This document shows positions 35,501-46,027 of a stretch of 64,000 bases of DNA, in pieces. Made by a program: the position numbers and the translations under genes. Positions within the stretch are counted from its first letter, which is position 1; each line of letters opens with the position of its first letter. The stretch is from Zea mays. Taxonomy: Eukaryota > Streptophyta > Magnoliopsida > Poales > Poaceae. Below the pieces are notes generated by a model. It did no database searches, was not told where the DNA came from, and saw nothing but the letters and a program-made list of their open reading frames with translations. Where the stretch lies: the NCBI RefSeq assembly GCF_902167145.1, contig NC_050097.1:226381034-226445033 (forward strand). Direction: 5' to 3'.

Positions 35501-36998
35501 TAATTAATTATTTAAAACGTGCGGCATGGTGAAACAAGATTACTAACGTGTAGACGAAATTATTACGAAACTAACGCAACTGGAATAGTACAAAACGGAT
35601 TTATAACGCAACACATATAAAACGTTTGGTATTCCGCGGATTTATGCGATGTGGTGCAATTTTATTGGACAGGGCTTAGGCACGCGTAGGATCGCAGAAT
35701 CGTGAGCGTAGAAAATCCCACGAACAGGATCAAATGTGCCCACTCTCTTCTTCTCTCTCCTCGCTATCTTCACGTACGCAGAGACACCCTAACTGCCGTG
35801 GTTGCCGACCATAGAGCTCGCGCGCAGGGGTGGGGCCTCGGCCGGCGGCTAGGGGCGCTCGACGGTGGCCACCACAGCCGGGCTAGGTGCCGCACACGCT
35901 AGGGATAGGGGATCGGAGCCACGCCGTTGGCCGCCATGGTTGACCGGGGACTGCTGCTGTCGTGCCCAAGGGAGAAGGGAGAGGGGAAGAAGAGGGAGAG
36001 GGGCGGCCAGATCTTGAGGGGGCACGACGAGAGGGAGGTTGGGCGTGCCCTGGAGCCAGGCAGGCCAGGCTTGGCCGCGCCGTTGGAGGAGGTAACCAGG
36101 GGGCGCGTCTGGGCAGGGGCGCCACGCCCACGACTGGTGCGCGAGCCGGGCCTGCGCTGGTTGCTGCGTGCGCATGCCGGGAAGCCAGGCTCGCCGGACT
36201 TGGTCACGACCTAGGGCCGGGGCAGGGATGAAGCACGGGCAGGCGCGCTGCACGGGTGGCCAGAGCGGGGCTACAGTGAGGATGCGTCGAGAGGGAGAGA
36301 GGACGAGGGAGAGGAGGGAAGGGAGAGGACTCACCTGGAACCGCTATGCGCAGGGACGTCTGCTTCTTCTGCACGATTTGGATCTGGGGAGGGAGACAAG
36401 GAGTTATGCGATGGTGGGTGGGTATATAGAGGAGAACGCGGGAGGTGGTTGCCAAATTAGTCATCAATTGCGTCGTGACCGAGAGATTGATAGTTGCGAG
36501 CACAACGAGGGTAGATACGAGCAGCACAACGTTTGCGAGAAGAGACGTTCTAACGATCCCACGAAAAGGACATGGGATCTAGAATGGGCTCGACGAGAGA
36601 AAGAGGGACGTATATACATATTATCGAATTTTTGGAATAATCTAGTTTTCGCAAATACTGAATTTTAGAGGTTAAATAATATTAGAAGTTTTCTAGAAAT
36701 TCATATTTAATACTCGAAAACGTTTCCAAGGTTCCAGACATTCCTAAAAACACTATCGAGATAATCTTTTTATGTTTCGAAAACCTTTTACACCCATAAA
36801 CTGTATGCAACGACATGAATGCAACAATCAAAGCTTTTCTAGCTAGGCTTTTATTTCACTAAGTTAATGCCTATATAAAACAAAAATAATTCTCTATTTT
36901 TAGGAAAAAGAGAAGGAAAGCGAAGAGCTGAGAGAGTAACACCTGAATTTGGTGGATATTTGAAAAGAAATTTTATACCCCAAATTCAGGGTGTTACA
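32508..36998. mobile_element. Solo LTR, 4.5 kb, large gypsy-type family
   Basis: The sequence starts TGTCACACCC and ends GGGTGTTACA, near-inverse ends. The duplication CAAAC is at 32503-32507 and 36999-37003, so it is a complete LTR left by LTR-LTR recombination. LTRs this long and with these ends occur in maize Tekay/Del-like gypsy elements (family knowledge; the exact family is not verified). It contains AT-rich blocks, an ACGCG-rich simple-repeat region (34200-35000) and a GC-rich block with opposed open frames (35800-36420) that I treat as non-coding. Confidence 0.88.
34200..34990. repeat. ACGCG-rich cryptic simple repeat within the solo LTR
   Basis: Irregular repeats of units such as ACGCGCGAACAGCACGCG and GCACGCGACAACGTGCGAA make up most of this stretch, interrupted by an AT-rich segment (34380-34620). 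It continues more sparsely at 35240-35340. The open frames here (148 codons plus, 99 minus) are by-products of the repeat. Confidence 0.75.
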
Positions 36999-37003
36999 CA
37001 AAC

Positions 37004-37660
37004 CAAGGTGCAAGATGCATTGTAATGGACATGTGCAACTTATCTAAACATCCAAACCTATTGGTTTTACTATTTTACCCATAGTTGCACATTTTGGCCC
37101 CTTGCTGATCTCTTTTGAACTTGTTCTCTTCAATTTGCCTTTAATGGACCTATACTTATACTCATATAGAAGTGGTTAGTCCAAGATGGTGTGTTGAGCA
37201 CTTAATCTCCAAAACAGGTAGAAGTGGCCCTATGGCACATTTCCCTTTCAATCTCCCCTTTTTGGTGATTTGTGCCAACACACCTAAAGCAACTCAAATT
37301 TGACTAACTAAAAACAATATGAGTCAAAAGAGGCAAATTGAAGCTCAAACACAAACTAAAGGATTATTCAAATAAATTGGCATATTTGGATCCTTTATCC
37401 ACCACTTGTTTCGAATTTTGCAATCAAACTCATTTTTTTAACTTCTAAGTTAAAAACTCTTGGTTTTTGCAAAACAAGTCAGTTAAAAACACTTGTTTTG
37501 ATCAAACTCCCAAAAACTCTCCATTTTTCCCATAAGATAACCATTCCCACACAAGAGAGTAGTTTTTACAATAAGAGGGCACCTCTTTGCTATCAGGAGG
37601 GTTTTGATCAAAAAGACAAGTTTAAAGGCTCAAAACTGTTTTAAAATTCTAAGTGGTGGT
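37004..37660 (-). repeat. Copia (SIRE/Opie-Ji-like) remnant, part 1: start of an LTR and 3' untranslated region
   Basis: On the minus strand the LTR start TGAAAGGGAAATGTGCCAT is at about 37250. Upstream of it on that strand a CACCAAAAAGGGGAGAT polypurine tract and GGATCCAAATATGCCAATTT match the 3' region of the intact copia element at 49880-50020. The LTR part is broken off by the solo LTR at 37003, and the 3' region continues beyond G4 at 54153. Confidence 0.8.
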
Positions 37661-38328
37661 TGTTGGGGGCCTTCGTCTTCTGAAGGTCCTCAAAAACATG
37701 ATTAACAATGTTTTCCCAAGTGTAATATATGTACAAGAGCCTTCAGAATCGGAATGAAGTTGTCCACAATATGAAAAGAACGGTTGGGACGAAGGTCGAA
37801 CCAGTTCCGAAGCTATGCGTAAGGAAGCTTTGGCTCAGTAGTAGAAAAGAAACCGACTTAAAGAGGAAAAGGCTTTTTAGTCCTTGATAGATTGTCCTAA
37901 TGTCAATAGTAAACATGAAGGGCATGAATGTAAATTTGCATAGGCTACGCCCTGTGCCTATAAATAGATGAACAGTACCCCCGTACTGTTCACGCTGACT
38001 TGTATTCATTTGTGCGTCACACTTGTACTTTTGTCTTCCATCAAGCCAAAGGTACATTTGTAATTCAATATTGTTTGTCTTTCCATAATAATATAATGAG
38101 AATGAATTAATAATGTTATATGATTGCTTATGATATCTTCTATATTCTGTACGCTTCTTCTTCTATTATCATATACTGTGGTGATGAAGGTATGTCCTTC
38201 GTAACCTTCGTCTGAAGATCATTATATCCTAAGGGGAATAATGTTTCGAAGGACAAAGGGTATTGACATTTAACACTTTTGTGTTGCCTTGTTCTTAACT
38301 CATAGCATTTGAGAACAAGTCCCCAACA
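37661..38328 (+). repeat. G4 5' LTR
   Basis: This 668-bp LTR runs from TGTTGGGGGCCTTCG to AAGTCCCCAACA. The TATA box TATAAATAG is at 37959-37967. A perfect inverted repeat follows at once (37970-37991): arms GAACAGTAC and GTACTGTTC around four C residues, near the expected transcription start. Confidence 0.92.
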
Positions 38329-38389
38329 TTGGCGTCCACCGTGGGGCACGAACTCATTCGACCACCTTCGGCAAGCACTGACCTTCGTC

Positions 38390-39919
38390 ATGCCGCCAAA
38401 AAAGATAATTGCGCCAGGGGCTGCTGCACTGCAGCCACTAGACACAAATCAGGAGATTCTCTCTCTTCGAGAGGTTCGAAGTCAGAAGAGAAAGGCCACC
38501 AGTCCAACACTTCAGGAGGAGGAGTTGGACCAAGAGATTAGGGACATGGAAATCATCCATCAACAAGTGCAAAGGAAGAAGGAGAAGATGGTCTGGCTGA
38601 CCGATCTTCAAAGGAAGATTGACGAAGCTACTGAAGAAGTGCATCATTTTGTCCAAGATGAACAAGACCGAAGGCCCCAGCACAGGGAGCTTCCTCAAGA
38701 GGGCATATTCAACGAAGATGGATAGTATGATGATTTCAGTCATGATACTTTTACTTTTGATGATGCTTCTCCCTTGGTAGCAGAACTGCAGGCTACTCCA
38801 TGGCCCCCATCATACAAGCCACCCCAGCTTCCCATGTATGATGGGCATTCAGATCCAAAGCAGTTTCTGATGAGTTACGAAGCAACTATATCTTCGTACG
38901 GGGGCAACACCGCAGTCATGGCGAAGTCTTTCGTCATGGCAGTCCGGAATGTAGCCCAGACATGGTAATATTCTCTTCGGCCAGGGACTATCACGTCATG
39001 CCAGAAGCTCAAAGACATGCTGGTTACCAGTTTCCAAGGCTTTCAAATAAAGCCAGTCACAGCTCAGGCCCTGTTCCAATGCACGCAAGACCACGAAGAA
39101 TGCCTTCAGGCATATGTCCGAAGGTTCTTGCGACTGAGGGCACAAGCACCTACAATGCCTAATGAAATTGTCATTGAGGCCATGATCAAGGGTCTTCGGC
39201 CAGGACCTACTGCTCAATATTTCACAAGAAAGCCCCCACAGACTCTGGAGAAGCTGCTTCAGAAGATGGATGAGTACATCCGAGCTAACAACGACTTCTG
39301 CCAAAGAAGGGAGGAAGCTTACAGATTCTCTGAGATGACCAGGGGCTTCGGAGGACGAATTCACCCAAGGCATGTCAGGTCGATCCACAGCTCCAGCCAG
39401 AGCGATGACAAGGGAAGTCAGCCTCAGAGGTCACAGTACACCTCACAACCTTTGGGGCAACAGCAAAGCTCTTTCAGGCCGCCAGCTCCAAGGGGCAGAG
39501 GCGCCAGGGGCTTCGGAGGAAGATATGGGGATCAGCCGAGGAAGATCTACTGTTTATTCTGTGGTGAGGACAAGGGCCATACTACAAGAATGTGTCAAAT
39601 CACTATTCAGAAGCAAAAGGAAATCGCAGAAGCCGAAGCTCGGCAGAATCAGCCGAAGCAGGTCTTGCACACTGCTTCGTGCCACTCTCCTTACATACCA
39701 GAGTATGTGGGTAATCATCCTGCAGCTTCTGTCGCTTTGGCTAGCCATTCACATGCTTCCTAGCCACAACTCCCACCCCCACCACCACTACAACCGACCT
39801 ACTCTCGAAGCCAGTAGCCAGAAGGGCACCAGCACACCCAACAGCAACGGAAGTTCAGGGAGGAATCCGAAGCTCGCACAGTCAACAGTACTGTGCCAGA
39901 ATCAAAGCACATTTATTGA
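38390..39919 (+). pseudogene. G4 gag (several nonsense codons, frame otherwise kept)
   Basis: ATG at 38390 (MPPKKIIAPGAAALQPLD). It has the same layout as the intact G3 gag: E/Q/K-rich coiled coil, gag domain (DGHSDPKQFLMSYEATISSYG), R/G-rich stretch, zinc knuckle CLFCGEDKGHTTRMC with five residues before the histidine, Q/P-rich end and terminal ESKHIY at 39916. In-frame stops occur near 38723-38725 (where G3 has tryptophan), 38966-38968 and 39761-39763, with a further one in the C-terminal Q/P-rich part near 39815. The frame is not shifted. Confidence 0.86.
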
Positions 39920-40059
39920 GCAATATCCTACCCCAAAATACTTTTATGGTTTATGTCATTTTGTTTTTTAACAAGAAACAAGCAATGTAAATGTAGTTTT
40001 AATTCTCTGTAATAGTTTCGCTTTTATCAGAATGAAATATATCTTTTTCACAGACTTAC

Positions 40060-40380
40060 GAAGCTCAAAAAGTGCTGAAGCTCAAAAATCGTTCCTAAGG
40101 GAATGCAGAGCTAAAAATTGCCGAAATTTCAAAAAGTCGTTCCTAAGGGAGCGCAGTGTAAGTTTTCTGCTCAAAAGTCGTTCCAAAGGGAATGCAGAGC
40201 CAAATACCGCCGAAATATAAGGCGAAGAAGTTCAAAAGACGTTCCTAAGGGGATGCAGAACTTATACCGCCGAAATAGAAGGCGAAGAAGTTCAAAAGAT
40301 GTTCCTAAGGGGATGCAGAACTTACACCGAAAAATAAGAGGTGAAGCCGAAAAATAAACGGCAAAGAGATCGTTCTTAAG
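40060..40380. repeat. Tandem repeats between the convergent genes of G4
   Basis: Units of about 55-60 bp read AAAAGTCGTTCC/AAAAGATGTTCC, TAAGGGGATGCAGAACTTA and CACCGCCGAAATAGAAGGCG. They are the inverse counterpart of the GCATTCCCTTCGGAACGACT and CTTCTTCGCC repeats in G2 and G3. They lie between gag (ends 39919) and the antisense gene (ends 40884). Confidence 0.8.
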
Positions 40381-40883
40381 GGGACGCAGAGATTGTGTGT
40401 TTCAGCGTGGGTGTGTGAGTGTGTGTCTTCGGCATTAGCATCATTCTTTGCATCATATCATCACATCATCTCGCATAGCATCACATCATACATCATATCG
40501 CACCAATGACACGAATTGAATACGAAGTCGATCTTCGGAGAATGCTTTATAAAAGTGAAAATATGCAAGGCACAAAGTATACAGCTTCATCAGCTCTGTT
40601 ACAAAAGAAGGGATCTCTTGTCTTTGCGAAGCGTGGATGTACTTACGAAGCATGGATATTCTCACGAAGCATGGATCTTTTTCTTTACGAAGCATGAAAA
40701 GAAGGGAAGGTGTTTTTTCGCTGAAGGCTCAAAAACGGTATGTACATAAAAGTTTCATGCATCGCAAAGAAGTGAATTATAAATAATTTATATAATAGAT
40801 TCAAAGATATATATATATTGAATATTATAGTCTTTTTACGACAAAGCTACATTGATCATCTAAAAATGTTTTTTCAATAACAA

Positions 40884-42248
40884 CTAGTCTTCCTTCAGGA
40901 CCTTCTCTGCAACCTCATTCAGCAATTTATTGACGACTTCGTCAACAATAGATTCGGCTATATTGATGATCTCCAGTGCTTCCTTCGTCTCTGGGTCGGC
41001 CAGGGGGTGGAACGGTTCCGGTGGCGGAGATAATTCAGCTACAGTAAAAATTAATTAGTCCGAAGCTACAAAAACAAATACCGAAGCTAGATGCCGCAAA
41101 GCAATACCTATGTGTCTCTCACGCTCTGCAGCTTCTTCAACCTGTTTTGCTTGTACTCGGGCGCCATGGATGTCTTTCTCACTTTTCTTCATGATTTTGT
41201 GAGCCATTTCTCGGCCACCATTTACCCAAATGTCATTGTAAAATTTCCCGCCCATTAAGCTTGCTTCAGCCGAGGGATCCTTTGTGTCATCCACGGAGAA
41301 GGCAGCTTCGGCCTAGGCCAGGGTCTTGACATGGTCGCATCATGCCTTCTCCAGGATGGCTGAAATTCCCCTTGCACCAGACAACGCGCAGACATCCCCG
41401 CGATCACTTAAAATCTCTTCGAAAGCTTCGGCTTCTCTACTTATCCATTCGATAACACCTTCAGGGTCGCCTCGTATGAAGTTATCTTCGTTAAAATAAG
41501 TGCCCACATTGGCGAAGCTAGCCTTTATCTTCTCCACGCAGCCCAATGATTTTTCAAAGCATCTTTCTTTGGATGTGCGAAGTTCTTCAACTGTTTTTTC
41601 TAAATAGTTTCTCCAATATTCACTAATATCTCGGTTAGCTTCTGCGAGGCCGCACTTTTCTTTGGCTTCGGCCAATTGTTTCTGAAGGTCTTCGATCTCA
41701 TTCTTTTGAATCTCAGCTTGAGCCTTGAAACTAGCTTCATCTTCTTTCACTCTGTTTATCAATGAAATCAAGATCTTGTCTTTTTCAAGACCTTCGTTCC
41801 TTAGTTCGATTACCTCTGAACGAAGGTTGTTCAGAGCCATTGTATATCCTTCATCTTCAATGTTTTTCTGTGCTCTAAGGGCATTGCTAAGAATTAAGCC
41901 CTGCAAGAGGATGACAGAATTAAGAATAAACAAATAAAATATTTCGTTTTCAAATTACAAAATTAGCTTTTTATACCTTTATGCTATTATACGCCAAACT
42001 GTCAGCAAGCTCATCCTTTGATAATATTGAAAGGCCATCTTCTAGCGTCGGGAATCTGATGCTTCTACCTATCTCTCGGCAGACGGATATCTCTTTATTA
42101 TCTGGGAGACAGTACAAAAAATCTTCTTCCCCACTGCCATTAAACACTAATGCCCCCTTCGGGTATTTTAATTTTTGGGCATAGTGTAGCGCTTCTAGCT
42201 TTTCTTCCTGAGAAAGTCTCTTCCCAGAAGCATGACGAATGATATAAT
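40884..42248 (-). pseudogene. G4 antisense gene, end of exon 1 and exons 2-3
   Basis: This is the downstream part of the antisense gene, cut off from its start by the copia insertion. The exon 1 remainder is 42248-41977 (KYPKGALVFNGSGEEDFLYC), exon 2 is 41900-41108 (coiled coil, NLRSEVIELRNEGLEKDKI) and exon 3 is 41038-40884 (ends VVNKLLNEVAEKVLKED). Splice borders and phases equal those of G2 and G3. Exon 2 has a TGA at 41340-41342 and a TAG near 41305, both at codons read as W and Q in the sister copies. The insertion site duplication ATAAT is at 42244-42248. Confidence 0.83.
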
Positions 42249-43590
42249 TGAAAGGGAAATGTGCCATTGGGCCATTTCTAAGTATTTTGGTGATTTAGTG
42301 TCCAACACAAGTGCTTAAGTGTTAAACTATGCCAAATGGTGGACAAAGTGCAAATCAATACAAAGGTATGATTCTAGACTTAGTACATTGGTTTTTGTGT
42401 ACTAACATATTTGTCTAAGCGCTAGAATCAGAGAAAATACAATTGGATAAGTCTTGGCTTGAGCAGCCAAGACTCTGCTCGGTCTGGGTGCACCGGACTG
42501 TCCGGTGGTGCACCGGACAGTGTCCGGTGCGCCAGGCTGGCTCTGGTGAAAAGGCTGCTCTTGGGTCTCGACGGCGGCGTACGGCTATAAATCACCGGAC
42601 TGTCCGGTGGTGCACCGGACAGTGTCCGGTGAGTCGGCTGCGGCGAAGTCGCCGCTCTCGGGAACCAAGTCAACAGCGTACGGCTATAATTCACTGGACT
42701 GTCCGGTGAGCCAACGGTCGGGCGCACCAACGGTCGGCCGCGCAATCCGCGCGTGATGCGTGGCCGAGCCAACGGTCGGATGGGGGCACCGGACTGTCCG
42801 GTGTGCACCGGATAGTGTCCGATGCACCAACGGCTCCAAGTCTCCAACAGTCGGCTGCACCAGAATAGGAAAGAAATCCGCACCGGACAGTGTCCGGTGG
42901 TGCACCGGACTGTCCGGTGCGCTAGTCGACAGAAGGAAAGAATTGCCTTCCTGGATTGCTCTCAACGGCTCCTAGCTACCTTGGGGCTATAAAAGGGACC
43001 CCTAGGCGCATGGAGGAGTACACCAAGCATCCCTTGAGCGTTCCTAAGCACCAAGACTTCATATTCGCGCATTCGATTCTTTGTGATAGCAACTAGAGCT
43101 CCATTTGAGTAGAGAACTCTTCGAATTGTGTTGAGAGCTCGTGTTGTGACTTGTGTGCGTATTGTTGCTCTGATTTTGTGTCTTTTGTGTGTTGCTCATC
43201 CCAACCTTACTTTCGTGCTTCTTTGTGATAATCAAATTGTAAGGGCGAGAGGCTCCAAGTTGTGGAGATTCCTCGCAAGCGGGATATACTGAAACAAAGC
43301 AATACACCGTGGTATTCAAGTGGGTCTTTGGACCGCTTGAGAGGGGTTGAGTGCAACCCTCGTCCGTTGGGACGCCACAACGTGGAGTAGGCAAGTGTTG
43401 GACTTGGCCGAACCACGGGATAAACCATTGTGCCTCTCTGTGTTGATCTCCTTGTGGTTATTGTGTTTTGCAAGAACTCCTCTCTAGCCACTTGGCTTTA
43501 TTGTGCTAACTCCTAATCAAGTTTTGTGGCATTAAGTTTCAAGTTTTTACAGGATCACCTATTCACCCCCCCCCCCTCTAGGTGCTCTCA
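42249..43590 (+). repeat. Copia 5' LTR with CACCGGAC...GTCCGGTG palindromes
   Basis: This 1342-bp LTR runs from TGAAAGGGAAATG to GGTGCTCTCA. TATAAAAG is at 42988-42995. Between about 42489 and 42920 there are at least eight copies of the palindromes CACCGGACTGTCCGGTG and CACCGGACAGTGTCCGGTG, partly in pairs separated by GTG, plus several CCAACGGTCGG motifs. A C-run of 11 or more ends near 43577. Confidence 0.93.
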
Positions 43591-43606
43591 ATTGGTATCA
43601 GAGTCG
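43591..43606 (+). promoter_or_regulatory. Primer-binding site of the copia element
   Basis: ATTGGTATCAGAGTCG lies immediately after the 5' LTR; the core TGGTATCAGAG is the usual complement of the 3' end of initiator Met-tRNA used by plant copia elements to prime minus-strand DNA. Confidence 0.88.
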
Positions 43607-43640
43607 TTCTCTTCAAAAAAGGGACTAATCGCCCGAAGGG

Positions 43641-46027
43641 ATGGATCCTAAGGGAAAGGGAATAGTGATCAACGACAAGGAGAAGGAGTCCTTCATCAAT
43701 GAGCTGAAAGACGACAAGCCCACTGACTCGGGCTCAAGTCAAAAGAAGAAGGACGGGAAGAAGAAGAGGCGTATCAAGAAGATCGTCTACTACGACGACA
43801 ACGACGAGTCTTCTTCTTCCCAAAAGGACGACGACGACAACGACTACGAGAAAAAGAAGACGGTTAATTCAAACTTTTCCTTTGATTATTCTCGTATTCC
43901 GCAAAGTTCCAATGCTCATTTGCTTTCCATTCCCCTTCGTAAACCCCCTCACTTAGATGGAGAGGACTACGGATTTTGGAGTCACAAAATGCGTAGCCAC
44001 TTGTTCTCTCTCCATCCAAGTATATGGGAGATAGTAGAAAATGGAATGCACTTTGATAGTACGGATAGTCCCATGTTCATCAATGAACAAATTCATAAAA
44101 ATGCACAAGCTACTACTGTTCTTTTAGCGTCATTGTGCAGGGATGAATACCATAAGGTGAGCGGCTTGGATAATGCCAAGCAGATTTGGGACACCCTCAG
44201 GATCTCTCATGAGGGAAATGACGTCACCATGCTCACCAAGATGGAGTTGGTGGAGGGCAAACTGGGAGATTCGCAATGATCAGGGGAGAGGAGCCAACCC
44301 AAACATACAACAGGCTCAAGACCCTCGTCAACAAAATCAGGAGCTATGGAAGCACGCGATGGACGGACCACGACGTCGTCCGCCTAATGCTAAGGTCTTT
44401 CACTGTCCTTGATCCACATCTTGTAAACAATATTCGTAAAAATCCTAGGTACACCAAGATGTCGCCCGAAGAAATACTTGGAAAGTTCGTAAGCGGGCGG
44501 ATGATGATCAAGGAGGCAAGATACGTCGATGAGGCGTTGAATGGTCCAATTCATGAGCCTCAAGCCATTGCTCTCAAGGCAACAAATAGCAAGGAGGCGC
44601 TACCTAGCAAGGTGGCACAAGTTAAGGCGGCAGGGCTCAATGAGGAAGAAATGGCCCTCATCATCAAGCGCTTCAAGACGGTGCTAAAGGGCCGCAAGGA
44701 GCATCCCAAAAAGAACAAGACGAAGGGAAAGCGCTCCTGCTTCAAGTGCGGTAAGGTTGGTCACTTTATTGCTAACTGTCCCGATAATGATAGTGACAAG
44801 GAACAAGGAAAGAATGGGAAAAGAGAGAACAAGAAGGTTTACAAGAAGGCTAAAGGCGAGGCACACCTTGGAAAGGAGTGGGATTCAGATTGCTCTTCGT
44901 CTGACTCCGACGACGAAGGACTCGCCGCCACCGCCTTCAACAAATCGTCTCTCTTCCCCAACGAGCATCACACCTGCCTCATGGCAAAGGAGAAGAAGGT
45001 AAGTACTCGAAATGCTATTACATATGCCTCTTCAAGTGATGATGAATCTAGCGATGATGAAGTAGACTATGCTAGTTTATTCAAAGGATTAGATAGAACT
45101 AAGATTGATAAGATCAATGAATTAATTGATGCTTTGAATGAGAAAAATAGACTTTTAGAAAAGCAAGAAGATCTTTTATATGAAGAGCATGATAAATTTG
45201 TAAGTGCACAAAATTCTCTTGCGTTTGGAGTTAAAAGAAATGAAATGCTTTCATGTGAATTGTCTACATGCCATGAATCTATTTCTAGCTTAAAGAGTAT
45301 CAATGATGACTTGAATGCTAAACTAGAAATAGCTAATAAATCAACCTCTTGTGTAGAACATGTTGTGATTTGCAATAGGTGTAAAGATTTTAATGTTGAT
45401 GCTTGTAGTGAACACCTAGTTTCCATTTCTAAATTAAAGGATGAAGTGGCTAGTCTTAATGCTCAACTTAAGACTAGCAAAAGTGAATTTGATAAACTAA
45501 AATTTGCAAGGGATGCCTACACGATTGGTAGACACCCCTCAATTAAGGATGGACTTGGCTTTAAGAGGGAAGCCAAGAACTTAACAAGTCATAAGGCTCC
45601 CATCTCCGCCAAGGAGAAAGGGAAGGCCCCTATGGCTAATAGAGCTCAAAAGAACCATGCTTTCATGTACCATGATAGGAGATATTCTAGGAATGTTCAT
45701 AGAAGTTATGATGTTTTTGATTCTCATGCCATGATTGCTTCAAGTTCTTCTATTATGCATGATAGAAATTTGGCTAGGAAAAATGTTGTTCATCATATGC
45801 CTAGAAGAAATGTTGTTCATGTACCCAGGAAAGTAAGTAACGAACATCCTACAATTTACCATGCTTGCAATGCTTCCTTTGCTATTTGTAGAAAGGATAA
45901 GAAAGTGGTTGCTAGGAAATTAGGGGCAAAATGCAAGGGAGACAAAACTTGCATTTGGGTTCCTAAGACTATTGTCACTAACCTTGTAGGACCCAACAAG
46001 AGTTGGGTACCTAAGACCCAAGCCTAA
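43641..46027 (+). pseudogene. Copia gag (one frameshift)
   Basis: ATG at 43641 (MDPKGKGIVINDKEKES). It has an acidic/basic N-terminus, then the copia gag domain (HLDGEDYGFWSHKMRSHLF, TNEQIHKNAQATTVLL-like region), a lysine-rich stretch, a canonical zinc knuckle CFKCGKVGHFIANC (about 44738), a serine/aspartate-rich segment, a coiled coil and a basic tail ending SWVPKTQA. The first frame stops at 44277-44279; the rest is open in another frame from 44276 to 46027, consistent with loss of one base near 44266. The extended C-terminus after the knuckle is characteristic of the SIRE lineage. The TAA at 46025-46027 is in frame with pol. Confidence 0.88.

Noticed and set aside
35849..36334. 161-codon minus frame and opposed frames in the GC-rich part of the solo LTR
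   Set aside because: It lies inside an LTR defined by a target duplication, is proline/leucine-rich and lacks any motif.
42489..42920. Regularly repeated palindromes that superficially resemble a CRISPR array
   Set aside because: The units are palindromes with 3-base or irregular spacing, they are duplicated in both LTRs, and this is plant nuclear DNA.
42428..42975. Open frames of 88-151 codons in the copia LTRs
   Set aside because: They are translations of the CACCGGAC palindromes and recur in the second LTR.
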